Assembly: GCA_021732415.1 (NCBI GenBank)
Contig: JAKFVC010000065.1
Location: 32,761-96,760, forward strand
Direction: 5' to 3'
Length of the DNA: 64,000 bases
From: Planctomycetaceae bacterium
Lineage (GTDB): Bacteria > Planctomycetota > Planctomycetia > Planctomycetales > Planctomycetaceae
Both the position numbers and the translations under genes were made by a program. Positions 46,743 through 56,871 of the stretch are shown here, piece by piece. Every line of letters starts with the position of its first letter. Position 1 is the stretch's first letter. The notes beneath the pieces are model-generated. The model did no database searches. It saw only the letters and a list, made by a program, of their open reading frames with translations, and was not told where the DNA came from.

Positions 46743-49700
46743 ATGATTGAGAAGTTGATTGAAGCCTCCATTCGGAATCGGTTCCTGGTACTGATTCTCA
46801 CGGCCGGATTGTCGATCGCGGGAGTGTATGCGCTATTCGATACACCGATCGACGCGATTCCCGATCTGAGCGAGAATCAGGTCATCGTCTTCACCGACTG
46901 GATGGGCCGGAGTCCGCGCGAAGTGGAAGACCAGGTGACCTATCCGCTGTCGCGAAAGTTGCAGGGACTGGCGGGCGTCAAAGCCGTGCGGTCGACCAGC
47001 GAATTTAATTTTTCGATGATTACGATCATCTTCAATGATGACATCGACTTCTATTTCGCCCGCCAACGGGTGACCGAAAAACTGGGCCAAGCTGGTTCCT
47101 ACTTGCCCGCGGGCGTGGCTCCGTATCTAGCTCCCGATGCCACTGCGCTCGGCCAGATCTTTTGGTACACGGTGGAACCGAGCCCGGAGAACCCCATTGA
47201 TTCAGGCAAGTTGTGGGCTCTGAATAAGTTCTACATTGCTCCCCAGTTGAATGCGGCTGCGGGGGTGGCAGATGTCGCGGTGGTCGGGGGCACTCCACTG
47301 GAATATCAGATCGATGTGTTTCCGGATGCCCTGCGCGCCTACGGCATCACGTTGGGAGAATTGTACGGTGCCGTCGCCCGCAGCAATCAACCAGCAGGCG
47401 GGGGAGTAATCCAGAAGAATAACGCGGAATACATCGTGCGCGGTGTCGGTTGGATTCGCGACAAGCAAGACATCGAACAGACCGTCATCAAGGAAGTCAA
47501 CGGCACTCCGATCGCTGTCAGCAGCGTGGCGAGCGTGCAACTGGGCACACAGTTCCGCCGCAGCGTCTATGAAAAGGATGGTAACGAGGTCACCGGTGGA
47601 GCCGTGCTGATGCGGCACGGCCAGAATCCGCTGACCGTGACCGGACGAGTCAAAGAGAAGATCCAGGAGCTGCAGCCGGGTTTGCCTGAGGGCGTGCATA
47701 TCGTGCCGGCCTATGATCGCACCCGATTGATTCATGGTGCCATTCACACCCTGACGGAGGTCATGTGGCACGAAATGCTGATCGCGTCCATCGCGATCCT
47801 GTTGATCCTCTCCCATGTGCGGAGCGTGTTCATCATTTGCGTGACACTGCCACTGGCCGTACTGTCGTCATTCCTGATGATGTGGCTACTGCGCCGCTTC
47901 GGGATCATCGACATTCAGGCCAATATCATGTCGCTGGCGGGGATCACGATTTCCATTGGCATCCTGGTCGATCAGGCGATTGTGATGGTGGAAAATGCCA
48001 CGCACGTCCTGAAGGAACACTTTGGTGACCAGCCGGTGACTGGTGATATTCGCGAGATCGTCATTCCCGCCTGCCGTACGGTGGGCCGGCCGATCTTTTT
48101 TTCCGTGATTATCATGCTGCTCAGCTTCATCCCCGTGTTCATGCTGAGCGGTCGCGAGGGCAAGTTGTTTCATCCACTGGCGTTCACGAAGAGTTTCGCG
48201 CTGCTGGGAGTCGCCCTGATTTCGGTGACAGTCGTCCCGGCCCTCATTCCTTCGTTCCTGCGCGGGAAACTGAAACGAGAAGAAGACAATCCGATCGTCC
48301 GCAGTTTTATCAATATCTACAAGCCGCTCCTGACTTGGGCGTTGCCGCGACGCAATCTGGTCATGTGGGCGTTCTCCGTCTTACTGGTCCTGGCGGCCGG
48401 GATGTTCCCCCTCCAGGCGATCATCGGCATGGGGGCTTCGGAAAATGCCTGGAAAGTCTCTTTTCTCGCGACGTTTGGTCTCGTGACGTGCTTAACGGTC
48501 CTCTCTACGCGGGGCATTCAATGGCAAACTCTGTCATTCGTGACGCTCCTGCTGATTGGCTTGTGGTCGTACCACTTCCCGAAGATCGGTGTCGCCTTCA
48601 TGCCTGCCTTAGATGAGGGGACGACGCTGGACATGCCGGTCACCGTACCGCGCGCCAGCGTCACGCAAGCTGCTGATGATCTGAAGGCGCGCGATGCCCT
48701 GTTGCGGGGTTTCCCGGAAGTCGAATCGGTCATCGGCAAATCCGGCAGGGCCGATACGCCGACCGATCCGGCTCCCCTCGACATGGTGGAGACGTTCGTC
48801 AATTACCGGCCGAAGGAGCTCTGGCCGAAACGTGTGCTGAGATTCGACGACGCCGTCCGGCAGATCGGTGTCGTTTTGGAGTTGCTGGAAGCGCGGGGTT
48901 TCATGCAGAAGGTCGCTCCGGACGACGAACGAACGAGTTTCCTGAATGACGCGGCACAGCATACCGTGGAACGCTTCGATGAAACCTTGCGGGAATTGGC
49001 ACTCCAACGCTATCTCGAATTCGAGCAGGAACTCGGACCGCTGCTTGTCCGCCACGTCGTGGATGAAACCGTGCAGCGGATGCGTGGCGCGGGAGATCTG
49101 CATTGGCCGGAAGGATTGGATGAAGCGTCTCAATTGACAGCGTTAGAGGCCCGCTTGGCACCGCGTTTTGGGCATTGGCTGGCGCGCGGTCCAGCCCTGG
49201 AAGACGTTCTGCAATTGACGCAGGCCGTCGCACGGGAACTCCAGGAGATAAAAGCCCTGAAGGATGTCGTGGGAGCCCTGCAATTGAAGGAGTCGTTGCC
49301 GGTCGCCGTCTGGCATCAAACGCTGGAGGCACTGGCCTCCGAACGCCGTTCATTCGCCAGTGAACTTCTCAATTCGGTGACCGAACAGCGTTTGAAACTC
49401 TGGCGCCAGCGCGTGGCGCAGGTCAACTATGATCTGTTTGATCAAGCCGAATCGGCTTTCAACTGGTACTCCCTGGAGGAACTGATTAAGGGAGCCCATG
49501 CCAAGGGCTTGGTGCATGAAATTCCCAAGGGAGAACTCAGCAGCAAATTCGCTGCGCACGTCACCGCCGCACAACTGGGCAAGACTCCCCAGCCGGAGGC
49601 GGCTCAACCCTTTCTCGCGTTGCGCGAAGAGCTCGATCCCCCGTTTGCCAAGCGGCTCTTTCTCTGGCCGCGCCAAACGGGCCCGAAGGGGGATCTGGTG

Positions 49701-51161
49701 GACGATGAAATGGGACGGGTCCTGCAAGTTCCCGGCTGGTCCAACATCTTTACTCAGCCCATCATCAATCGCATTGAGATGTTATCGACCGGTGTCCGCA
49801 CCGACATCGGCGTCAAGGTCTTCGGTCCCGATCTGGACTCGATTGACAAGGTCTGCAAGAAGATTGAAGCCGTCCTGAAGCCGATCAATGGAGCACGCGA
49901 CGCACTGGCCGCACCCATTATGGGCAAAGGCTACCTACAGATTGATATCAATCGCGACGCCGCCGCGCGCTACGGTATTACCGTCGAGGATATCCAGAAC
50001 GAAATCGAAATCGCCCTCGGCGGTCGCATCGTCACTTACACCGTCGAGAAACGGGAACGATTCCCCGTCCGCATCCGTTATTCCCGAGAGGACCGCGAGG
50101 ACGAAGAATCGATACGCAGCTTGTTGATCAGCCCGGGGGCGATGGGGAGTCCCAGTGGCGGGAACATGGCTTCCACCGCGGGTGCCATGTCCGCGGCCGG
50201 ATCAACGGGGATGTCCGCATCGCAGACCCGTAATTCCGGCTCGACCCAAGGGGGGACACCGAGTTCGACCAGTCCCGACACCCATCAGGTTGGCCCTGGT
50301 CACTCCCTGAGCCGCCGGCTGATCCCGCTGGAGAGCGTCGCCGACATTCAGATTGTCGAAGGCCCCGCGATGATCAAGAGTGAGAATGGCCGCTTATTGA
50401 ACTACGTCACGCTCAATGTGCGGGGCCGTGACATCGTGGGGTTCGTCGACGAAGCACAGAGAGTCGTCGCAGACAAGGTCGTCTTACCCGAGGGTGTGCA
50501 TATCGAATGGAGTGGTGAATTCGAGCACCAAGTGCGTGCCGCTCGCACCTTGCGGTTCGTTTTTCCCATCGTCATCGTGCTGATCTTCGTCATCCTGTAT
50601 CTGACCTATCACGACCTGGCTGATGCGGCATTGATGATGCTGGCCGTTCCGGAAGCACTCAGCGGCGGTGCGTTCTTCATGTATTTCTTTCCCAAGATCA
50701 TGCAGGGCTGGCACGCTCCGCCCCTGGATTTCAGCGTCGCCGTCTGGGTGGGCTTCATCGCCTGTTTTGGGATGGCCACAGAAACCGGCATCATCATGCT
50801 GGTGTACCTGAGAGAGGCCATCGAGAAACGGGGGGGACTCGAAAAGATCGCCTCGTTGGAAGAGTTGCGTCAGGCGGTCATCGAAGGCGCTGTCCATCGT
50901 TTGCGGCCCAAATTACTGACCGAAGGGGTCGCGATCATCGCCATTTTCCCGATGGTATTTGCGAAAGGAGTGGGAGGAGAAATCCTGGCCCCAATGGCGC
51001 TGCCGGTGCTGGGTGGCCTGCTGATTTCGGACGAGGTCGTCGATCTGTTTCTCCCGGTCCGCTTCTACTGGGTGCGCAGGGCACGCTGGCTCAAGATACA
51101 TCAAGGTCGCAGCCCGGAGCAGACTCCGGCTGTCGAAACATCCCCCACGTCTATCGCGTAG
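46743..51161 (+). CDS. Extra-long CusA-like RND efflux permease
   Basis: 1472 residues, over 400 longer than CusA. The three metal-path methionines are present: TTLDMPVTVP (about 628), PLDMVETFVN (about 680) and NRIEMLSTGVR (about 1010), which indicates Cu(I)/Ag(I)-type transport. TM4 has GILVDQAIVMVENATHVL. An insertion of about 285 mostly helical residues (about 698-983) separates the second and third methionine regions. A second insertion of about 50 residues (about 1132-1185) is Gly/Ser/Met-rich (PSGGNMASTAGAMSAAGSTG). Both lie in the periplasmic part. Placement inside an arsenosugar block raises the chance that its cargo is not simple copper. No TolC is intact nearby. Confidence 0.93.
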   Translation: MIEKLIEASIRNRFLVLILTAGLSIAGVYALFDTPIDAIPDLSENQVIVFTDWMGRSPREVEDQVTYPLSRKLQGLAGVKAVRSTSEFNFSMITIIFNDDIDFYFARQRVTEKLGQAGSYLPAGVAPYLAPDATALGQIFWYTVEPSPENPIDSGKLWALNKFYIAPQLNAAAGVADVAVVGGTPLEYQIDVFPDALRAYGITLGELYGAVARSNQPAGGGVIQKNNAEYIVRGVGWIRDKQDIEQTVIKEVNGTPIAVSSVASVQLGTQFRRSVYEKDGNEVTGGAVLMRHGQNPLTVTGRVKEKIQELQPGLPEGVHIVPAYDRTRLIHGAIHTLTEVMWHEMLIASIAILLILSHVRSVFIICVTLPLAVLSSFLMMWLLRRFGIIDIQANIMSLAGITISIGILVDQAIVMVENATHVLKEHFGDQPVTGDIREIVIPACRTVGRPIFFSVIIMLLSFIPVFMLSGREGKLFHPLAFTKSFALLGVALISVTVVPALIPSFLRGKLKREEDNPIVRSFINIYKPLLTWALPRRNLVMWAFSVLLVLAAGMFPLQAIIGMGASENAWKVSFLATFGLVTCLTVLSTRGIQWQTLSFVTLLLIGLWSYHFPKIGVAFMPALDEGTTLDMPVTVPRASVTQAADDLKARDALLRGFPEVESVIGKSGRADTPTDPAPLDMVETFVNYRPKELWPKRVLRFDDAVRQIGVVLELLEARGFMQKVAPDDERTSFLNDAAQHTVERFDETLRELALQRYLEFEQELGPLLVRHVVDETVQRMRGAGDLHWPEGLDEASQLTALEARLAPRFGHWLARGPALEDVLQLTQAVARELQEIKALKDVVGALQLKESLPVAVWHQTLEALASERRSFASELLNSVTEQRLKLWRQRVAQVNYDLFDQAESAFNWYSLEELIKGAHAKGLVHEIPKGELSSKFAAHVTAAQLGKTPQPEAAQPFLALREELDPPFAKRLFLWPRQTGPKGDLVDDEMGRVLQVPGWSNIFTQPIINRIEMLSTGVRTDIGVKVFGPDLDSIDKVCKKIEAVLKPINGARDALAAPIMGKGYLQIDINRDAAARYGITVEDIQNEIEIALGGRIVTYTVEKRERFPVRIRYSREDREDEESIRSLLISPGAMGSPSGGNMASTAGAMSAAGSTGMSASQTRNSGSTQGGTPSSTSPDTHQVGPGHSLSRRLIPLESVADIQIVEGPAMIKSENGRLLNYVTLNVRGRDIVGFVDEAQRVVADKVVLPEGVHIEWSGEFEHQVRAARTLRFVFPIVIVLIFVILYLTYHDLADAALMMLAVPEALSGGAFFMYFFPKIMQGWHAPPLDFSVAVWVGFIACFGMATETGIIMLVYLREAIEKRGGLEKIASLEELRQAVIEGAVHRLRPKLLTEGVAIIAIFPMVFAKGVGGEILAPMALPVLGGLLISDEVVDLFLPVRFYWVRRARWLKIHQGRSPEQTPAVETSPTSIA

Positions 51162-51172
51162 AAAGGTCTCGC

Positions 51173-51793
51173 ATGATCACGAAAGTTTCTCTCAGATCTC
51201 TGTGTTTAGTCACATTGGTAGTCGTCGCCGGATGGACTGCAGTCGCATTCTCCCAAAGTGGTTCGGGCAGCAGTCGCGTCGATGCTCCGCGAGCGACACG
51301 TCCCCCGACACCCGAAGAGTTTCATAGCTCGTTCTGGAATCACATTGTCAAGCAAGGGGCCGCTTACAATACCTGGAAGGTGTTGGCCCGCGAGAAGATT
51401 GAAGATGGCATCGAGAATCCGCACAGCGCTGTCTCACAGACTTTCGCCAACAAAGTCGCCGCCGATGACCCGAAGAATCTGCCGATCGGCTCGATCTTGG
51501 TCCGTGAGGACTATAACGACCAGCGTAAGCGGCTAAGCATTAGCGTCATGTACCGCGTCAAAGCCTACGACAAAGACCACGGCAATTGGTATTGGATCAA
51601 GTATCTCGAAAACGGCACCGTAACGCGCGGCAAGGACAACAAGGTCGTTGCTGGCAAAGTGACTTCGTGCAGCAATTGCCACGGCAAAGCGCAGGGCAAG
51701 GATTTTGTCTTCTCGAACGACACGCTCCAGGGCGAGCAGAAGACGAAACCCGACGACAAACCCAGCGACACCAAGGCACCACCGAAGGAATGA
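51173..51793 (+). CDS. Secreted cytochrome P460-like c-type heme protein
   Basis: Signal peptide ending near AFS, then HIVKQGAAYNTWKVLAREK, SILVREDYNDQRKRLSISVM and the heme motif TSCSNCHGKAQGKDFVF (C-x2-C-H). The order fits the P460 family, in which a small beta-rich domain carries one heme; some members oxidise hydroxylamine or bind NO. The C-terminal tail is Lys/Asp/Pro-rich. It starts 12 bases after the pump stop, so it is in the same operon. 206 residues. The role with arsenic or metal is unknown; redox change of a transported species is possible. Confidence 0.85.
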   Translation: MITKVSLRSLCLVTLVVVAGWTAVAFSQSGSGSSRVDAPRATRPPTPEEFHSSFWNHIVKQGAAYNTWKVLAREKIEDGIENPHSAVSQTFANKVAADDPKNLPIGSILVREDYNDQRKRLSISVMYRVKAYDKDHGNWYWIKYLENGTVTRGKDNKVVAGKVTSCSNCHGKAQGKDFVFSNDTLQGEQKTKPDDKPSDTKAPPKE

Positions 51794-51796
51794 GCA

Positions 51797-52687
51797 ATGT
51801 TGTTGGCAAGTAACTCACCCCGATCGCTCCGGAAGATCCTCTGCTGCCTAGTTGGCTTGGTGGCGGTTGTCGTCTTGACGTCCGTCTCGCTGCGCCTGGT
51901 CCGGCCAACAGTGGTGATTGGACGTGAGTGGCCGTCGACCGAGCGAGTGGCGGGTGACCTGATCTCACATCAGCCGTGGGACGAGTTGCTGCGTCGATTC
52001 GTGGACGACAATGGCAATGTCGACTACGCGACCTGGAAGCAGTCTGCGGACGATCTGCGGCAGCTTGATGAATATCTGGGCTCGCTGTCGCGACTGGATG
52101 GGCAGCTTTCGGTCAGTGAACCGCAACGCCTGGCCTTCTGGATCAATGCGTACAATGCAGTGACCGTACGCGGCATCTTGCGTGAGTATCCGACCAGCAG
52201 CATCCAGAACCACGTAGCTCATGTCTGGGGCTACAACATCTGGCGGGACCTGCGTTTGATTGTCGGCGATACCAGCTATTCGCTGGGTCAAATCGAACAC
52301 GCAATTCTGCGTCCGTTGAACGAACCGCGGATCCATTTCGCCATCGTGTGCGCCTCCCGGGGCTGTCCACGCCTGCTCAATGAAGCATATACCGCCCAGC
52401 GGCTGGAAGAACAGTTGCAGCGCAACACCCTTGCGTTCTTCGCCGATCCGACCAAATGCGCTGGGGATGCCACGCGGCATGAACTACGACTGTCACCAAT
52501 CCTGAACTGGTATGCCGCTGATTTCGGCTCGCCGACACCGATCCTGTTACAACGCATCGCCGACTGGCTGCCGCACGCTGCCCAACCCCTGGCTCGATCA
52601 AATGACGTCCGAATCGTTTACCTCGATTACGACTGGAAGCTCAACGATCAAAGCAGCGCGACTCCTCCCTTGCCGCCACCCGAATGA
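51797..52687 (+). CDS. DUF547 membrane-anchored protein
   Basis: One N-terminal membrane helix (ILCCLVGLVAVVVLTSVSLR) and a DUF547 domain: VDYATWKQSADDLRQLDEYL, RLAFWINAYNAVTVRGILRE, RIHFAIVCASRGCPRLLNEA and SPILNWYAADFGSPTP. The Cys in CASRGCP and the AFWINAYNA motif are hallmarks. DUF547 genes are often found beside arsenosugar genes, which agrees with this place. The reaction is unknown; a papain-like fold has been suggested for the family. It begins three bases after the P460 stop. 296 residues. Confidence 0.9.
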   Translation: MLLASNSPRSLRKILCCLVGLVAVVVLTSVSLRLVRPTVVIGREWPSTERVAGDLISHQPWDELLRRFVDDNGNVDYATWKQSADDLRQLDEYLGSLSRLDGQLSVSEPQRLAFWINAYNAVTVRGILREYPTSSIQNHVAHVWGYNIWRDLRLIVGDTSYSLGQIEHAILRPLNEPRIHFAIVCASRGCPRLLNEAYTAQRLEEQLQRNTLAFFADPTKCAGDATRHELRLSPILNWYAADFGSPTPILLQRIADWLPHAAQPLARSNDVRIVYLDYDWKLNDQSSATPPLPPPE

Positions 52688-52717
52688 AGTTGCGATCTCA
52701 CCAGAAGGATCCACGAT

Positions 52718-53503
52718 ATGGGTGCATCGCCCAACCAAGACCTAGTTCGGCCCGGGGCCCATCAGCGTTTCGATGAAGTGGTTGTGATTATTCCCGCCCT
52801 CAATGAAGAGCAGTCCTTGCCGCGCGTGCTGCGCGACCTCCCGCCAGTCAGACGGGTCATTGTGGTGGATAATGGTTCGACGGATGCGACCGCGGAAGTC
52901 GCCGTTCGCGACGGGGCGTTGGTCGTCACCGAGTCGCGCCGCGGCTACGGCAGCGCCTGTCTGCGCGGCTTGAGTGAAATCGAACAACGCTTGGCAGCAG
53001 GAGAGCCAGGACCCCAGATCGTCGTCTTCCTGGACGCGGACTATAGCGACCATGCGGATCTCTTACCGCAACTGGTGGAACCGATTAGAGACGGAACGGC
53101 GGATCTCGTCCTGGGATCGCGGATTCTGGGAGAGCGCGAACCGGGTGCCATGCCATTCGCCTCACTGTTCGGCAATCGACTGGCATGCTTCTTAATGCGT
53201 GTCTTGTTCGGCGCCAAGTTCACAGATCTCGGACCCTTTAGAGCCATCGCGTATGACAAACTCCGCGAGCTGGCGATGTGTGACACCAACTTTGGCTGGA
53301 CCATTGAAATGCAAATCAAGGCCGTGCGGAGGGGCTTACGTTGCCTGGAGATTCCGGTGCCCTATCGCCGACGCATCGGTCAGAGCAAAATCAGTGGAAC
53401 CCTTTCCGGCGTGATCAAGGCGGGAACGAAGATCCTGTGGACCATCGCCAAGTACGGTCTTGCTCGGTCACGATGCCCAAGGAATGGGACGGCCATCCAA
53501 TGA
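52718..53503 (+). CDS. Family 2 glycosyltransferase (DPM1/polyprenyl-phosphate type)
   Basis: 261 residues. EVVVIIPALNEEQSLPRVLR, RVIVVDNGSTDATAEVAVR and IVVFLDADYSDHADLLPQLV (acidic metal-binding DADYSD) mark the GT2 core. KFTDLGPFRAIAYDKLRELA and GWTIEMQIKAVRRGLRCLEI follow, as in dolichyl/polyprenyl-phosphate sugar transferases. No C-terminal membrane helices. AGAAGGATCC precedes the ATG. It is coupled to the next gene by an ATGA overlap, a multi-membrane glycosyltransferase that may use its lipid-linked sugar. Confidence 0.9.
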   Translation: MGASPNQDLVRPGAHQRFDEVVVIIPALNEEQSLPRVLRDLPPVRRVIVVDNGSTDATAEVAVRDGALVVTESRRGYGSACLRGLSEIEQRLAAGEPGPQIVVFLDADYSDHADLLPQLVEPIRDGTADLVLGSRILGEREPGAMPFASLFGNRLACFLMRVLFGAKFTDLGPFRAIAYDKLRELAMCDTNFGWTIEMQIKAVRRGLRCLEIPVPYRRRIGQSKISGTLSGVIKAGTKILWTIAKYGLARSRCPRNGTAIQ

Positions 53504-55281
53504 CGATTCCGACGAAAGACAATCCCGCTACGGCACAACCGCCTCTGGAGTCTCGACCACATCGTCGCCTGTCTCCTTCCAATCGCCTCATTTTGTGCGG
53601 CCTGCTCTCCTGGTTCTGTTACCTCGCGGTGGCTTGCGGGGCACGGAGCCTGCATGAAAGCAGTCCTCAGGGCCACGGCTTACTTGGATTGCTCGCCTTA
53701 TTCGGAATGGCATTTGGTCTGAGCCTGGTGGCCCTGAGATTGGCACTCCGTCTGCCCGATGATCGCCGATTATTGATCATTTTGTGGACCGGAGCGATCG
53801 CGTTTCGCGTGCCATTGCTACTGTGCGATCCCATCGAAGAAATTGACCTGTATCGCTACGTTTGGGACGGAGCGGTCAGCAATTGTGGCATCAGTCCCTT
53901 TCGTTATACCCCACAGCAAGTGCTCGCCGTATCGGCCGATGACCCTCTCCCCGCAGACCTCGCACGATTGGTCCGTCTGCGGGATGCTTCACCCGAACTG
54001 AAAGAAGTGCTGGGCCGAATTCATTTTGGCGAACTGCCCACCATCTATCCGCCGGTAAGCCAAGTCATCTTTGCAGCCTGTTCGTGGTTTACACCCGCGC
54101 ACAGTTCCGTCGCTCGGCGTTTGATGCTGATGAAGAGTTGGTTCACCGTCTTCGATCTCTTGACTCTCGCTCTGGTGATCCGGCTGTTGCGGCTGGTAAA
54201 TCGCCATCGCGGTGGGGCGTTCGCCTATGGCTGGTGCCCGTTGGTGGTCAAAGAGATCGCCAACAGCGGCCATCTCGACGCGTTGGCCGTGTACCTGACC
54301 ATACTGGCCGTCACGTGGACATTGCTCGCCCTGAACGAGAAAGATCACACGCGTCGCTGTCTGCGGCTCTCGCTCGGAGCGGGCCTGCTGCTGGCATTGG
54401 GAGTCGGAGCCAAACTTTATCCGGTGGTTCTCGCACCGCTCTTGTTTGGGGCGCTGATCAGGGGAACCAGCTGGAAAATCGGACTAGCGGCGCTGGCCGT
54501 GTTTGGGCTGGCAACGCTCGTCGCCCTGTGGCCCATTTGCCCGAAGAATATGGCTGAAGAATCCAACGCATTCGACGAATCGGCCGTGGTACTGCGGTCG
54601 GATGCAGACCCACCACTTCCGCCTTCAGAAATTTCGACCGCCACGCGTGATCCCAGCGAAAGTCTGCGAGCGTTTCTCAGCCGCTGGGAAATGAACGACT
54701 TTTTATTCCTGCTGGTGATCGAGAATCTACGTCCGAGCGACGGTCTTGTCGCTCATCAAGTGGCCTGGTTTACCGTGACGCCCGAGACCTGGCGCAGTTC
54801 GTTAGTTTCGTTGGTCGCCACACGCTCGGGAGTGGCGGCCGACTCCGTACCGTTCATTCTGACACGAACTTTTCTGTCGCTCGCATTTTTGATACTGGCC
54901 TGCGGACTCGCGCTGTGGGCGGAGCCCCAGACGACTGGCGAAATAGCGAATCACTCCGCGACTCGCTTGCTGGAAGCGGCGTTCCTGACGCTGGCTTGGT
55001 TCTGGCTGCTCTTGCCTACCCAAAACCCCTGGTATTTAGTCTGGTGCCTGCCATTGCTCCCGTTCGCCCGCCACCGTGCCTGGCTGGCGCTGAGTGGCCT
55101 CGCCTTCTGCTACTATCTCCGCTTCTGGCTGACGTCCCTGTTTCCGACGCCGCTACTCGGTACGCCTTATTCCGGCCCGCAATTCTTCGATTACATCGTT
55201 ACCTGGATGGAATTTGGGCCTTGGTTCGTGTGGCTGATGTGGGGACGAAGCAGTGTCGGCCACGAGGGTTCGGGACCTTAA
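53500..55281 (+). CDS. Multi-membrane glycosyltransferase (GT87/PIG-M-like)
   Basis: About 593 residues with at least ten hydrophobic segments. Signature region: DPIEEIDLYRYVWDGAVSNC, GISPFRYTPQQVLAV, YPPVSQVIFAACSWF, then VVKEIANSGHLDALAVYLTI and TQNPWYLVWCLPLLPFARHR. These match polyprenol-phosphate-dependent mannosyl- or glucosyltransferases of the GT-C fold. The ATG at 53500 overlaps the stop of the preceding gene (ATGA); ATG at 53473 is also possible. The pair may add a sugar to a lipid or to an exported product of the arsenosugar pathway (inference). Confidence 0.85.
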   Translation: MTIPTKDNPATAQPPLESRPHRRLSPSNRLILCGLLSWFCYLAVACGARSLHESSPQGHGLLGLLALFGMAFGLSLVALRLALRLPDDRRLLIILWTGAIAFRVPLLLCDPIEEIDLYRYVWDGAVSNCGISPFRYTPQQVLAVSADDPLPADLARLVRLRDASPELKEVLGRIHFGELPTIYPPVSQVIFAACSWFTPAHSSVARRLMLMKSWFTVFDLLTLALVIRLLRLVNRHRGGAFAYGWCPLVVKEIANSGHLDALAVYLTILAVTWTLLALNEKDHTRRCLRLSLGAGLLLALGVGAKLYPVVLAPLLFGALIRGTSWKIGLAALAVFGLATLVALWPICPKNMAEESNAFDESAVVLRSDADPPLPPSEISTATRDPSESLRAFLSRWEMNDFLFLLVIENLRPSDGLVAHQVAWFTVTPETWRSSLVSLVATRSGVAADSVPFILTRTFLSLAFLILACGLALWAEPQTTGEIANHSATRLLEAAFLTLAWFWLLLPTQNPWYLVWCLPLLPFARHRAWLALSGLAFCYYLRFWLTSLFPTPLLGTPYSGPQFFDYIVTWMEFGPWFVWLMWGRSSVGHEGSGP

Positions 55282-55342
55282 AGGCATGATCATCAGCGCA
55301 CTTTACAGTTCGTCGATAGGCTGCATCTGAAGGAAACAAGCA

Positions 55343-56845
55343 CTATGAGCCTTCGGGAACAAGGGGAGACTCCGACGGAACGACAATCGAGTTCGCATCC
55401 GACGGTACTGAAACCGGTCCCCCCACCGCGCGTTCGAGTTCGGCCCAGCGACGATGCAGTTCAGCAATCGCCATCTGATGCTTCTCCTGCAGCTCGATCG
55501 TCTCTCGTTGAGCTTCGATTAGCCGCAGAAAGTCGACTGTCCCGGCGGTATATCCGTTGCGGGCTGCCGTTAGGTTCTGGTTGGCAGTGGGTAGGATCTT
55601 CGCGTCGTAAACTTTGACGGTTTGAATTCCACCTTGAACCCGGGCGTAAGCCATCTGAACGTCGTTGCGGATATTGTCGGTAGCTTGGTCGAACTCCGAC
55701 TGCATCTTGCGAACTTGGAACATACGCTCCTGCATGGCCGCATGGCGACGTGACTGGTTGAGTGGCATGTTGACGTTCATGCCGACCTGCCCCCGCTGTT
55801 CCTTGTCCGTCCAGAATTTGTCGTAGCGCCCCATGAACTCGAAATCGGGAAGGAACTCCTTGCACGCCAGTTCAACGGCGGTTTGCTCGGCTTGAATTCT
55901 GGCCGCGAGGGCTTGGAGTTCAGGACGTTGATCGACAGCGAAGGTTCGTAGTGCCGATGCCGCTGGAAGGTCCGCAACCTGAGCCAGGGCTGGCGGCGGC
56001 GGGGGCAGGGGATGATCGGGTCGTCGATGCAGTAAGGTGTTGATCCGAGCGATCGCGATCTCTCGTTCCTGGTCTAATTCAATTTTGCGCTGCTCCAGTT
56101 GAGCCAGCTCCACGTCCGCTTGCAGAACGTCTTGTTGCGTAACTTGATTGGCTTCGTACTTGATATTTGCCGTGTTCCGGAATTCCCCAGCCGCCTTCAT
56201 GTTGGAGTCCAACAGTTCTCGCAGCCGTTCATTCAGGTAATAGTCCAGAAAGGCCAGGCGAGACGCCTCGGCCAGACGCAAGCTCGTCTCACCGACATCA
56301 AACGATGCTGCGGATGCTTCCCAGTCGGCCTGCTGTCCGCGTAAACCGCGTTTGCCTGCCCACGGGATCTTTTGGGCGACGCCGAGGTAGTAGGATGATT
56401 GGACATTCGAGCTGGAAGTGAAGCTCTGGGGGGCAAACATCGACTGGAACATCGGGTCTTCCAATGCGACAGCCTGAGGATACTTCTGGGCTGCGGCTCA
56501 CCACGCGGCCTGCACTGCAGCTAATGAGGGATTACGAGCTTAAACCTCGGCAATCAACAGATCGAGCGAAAGACTCTCCGAGTCTCGGAATGGATCATCA
56601 GCGTCGTTGCTGACTAAATTGCCATGAGTGGATTGTTCCGTGTGTGAAACGGAAACGACCTCATCCCCAGGTAACTCAGATTCGCGATGAGCCGCACTCG
56701 TTCTGTGAGTTACAGCTCGCTCAGAGCGGGGGCTGGGGGCCACAGAACTGACCCGCGCAGCGGCACTGGAACGGCAACCTGCCAGACAGCAGATTCCGAC
56801 TACAGCCACCGACATATATAACGTCACCGACCGGAACCAAGGCAT
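55343..56845 (-). pseudogene. TolC-family lipoprotein gene with two in-frame stops
   Basis: Read in one frame it parallels the intact TolC at 35513 from start (MPWFRSVTLYMSVAVVGICC, lipobox LAGC) to end. A TAA at 56540-56542 stands where the intact gene has Gln, and a TGA at 56498-56500 where it has Gly; 13 codons lie between. No frameshift is needed. The part after the stops is open for 374 codons (MEDPMFQSMFAPQSFTSSSN onward) and well preserved, including TVDFLRLIEAQRETIELQEK. The damage therefore looks recent, or a shorter product may start at ATG 56464. It is convergent with the arsenosugar block. Confidence 0.9.
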
Positions 56846-56871
56846 CGCGCCTCCGGGATGGTTTACGGTTA

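Noticed and set aside
56498..56500. TGA read as selenocysteine or recoded stop in the TolC gene
   Set aside because: The matching residue in the paralog is Gly, a TAA also occurs 13 codons earlier, and no other gene here needs recoding.
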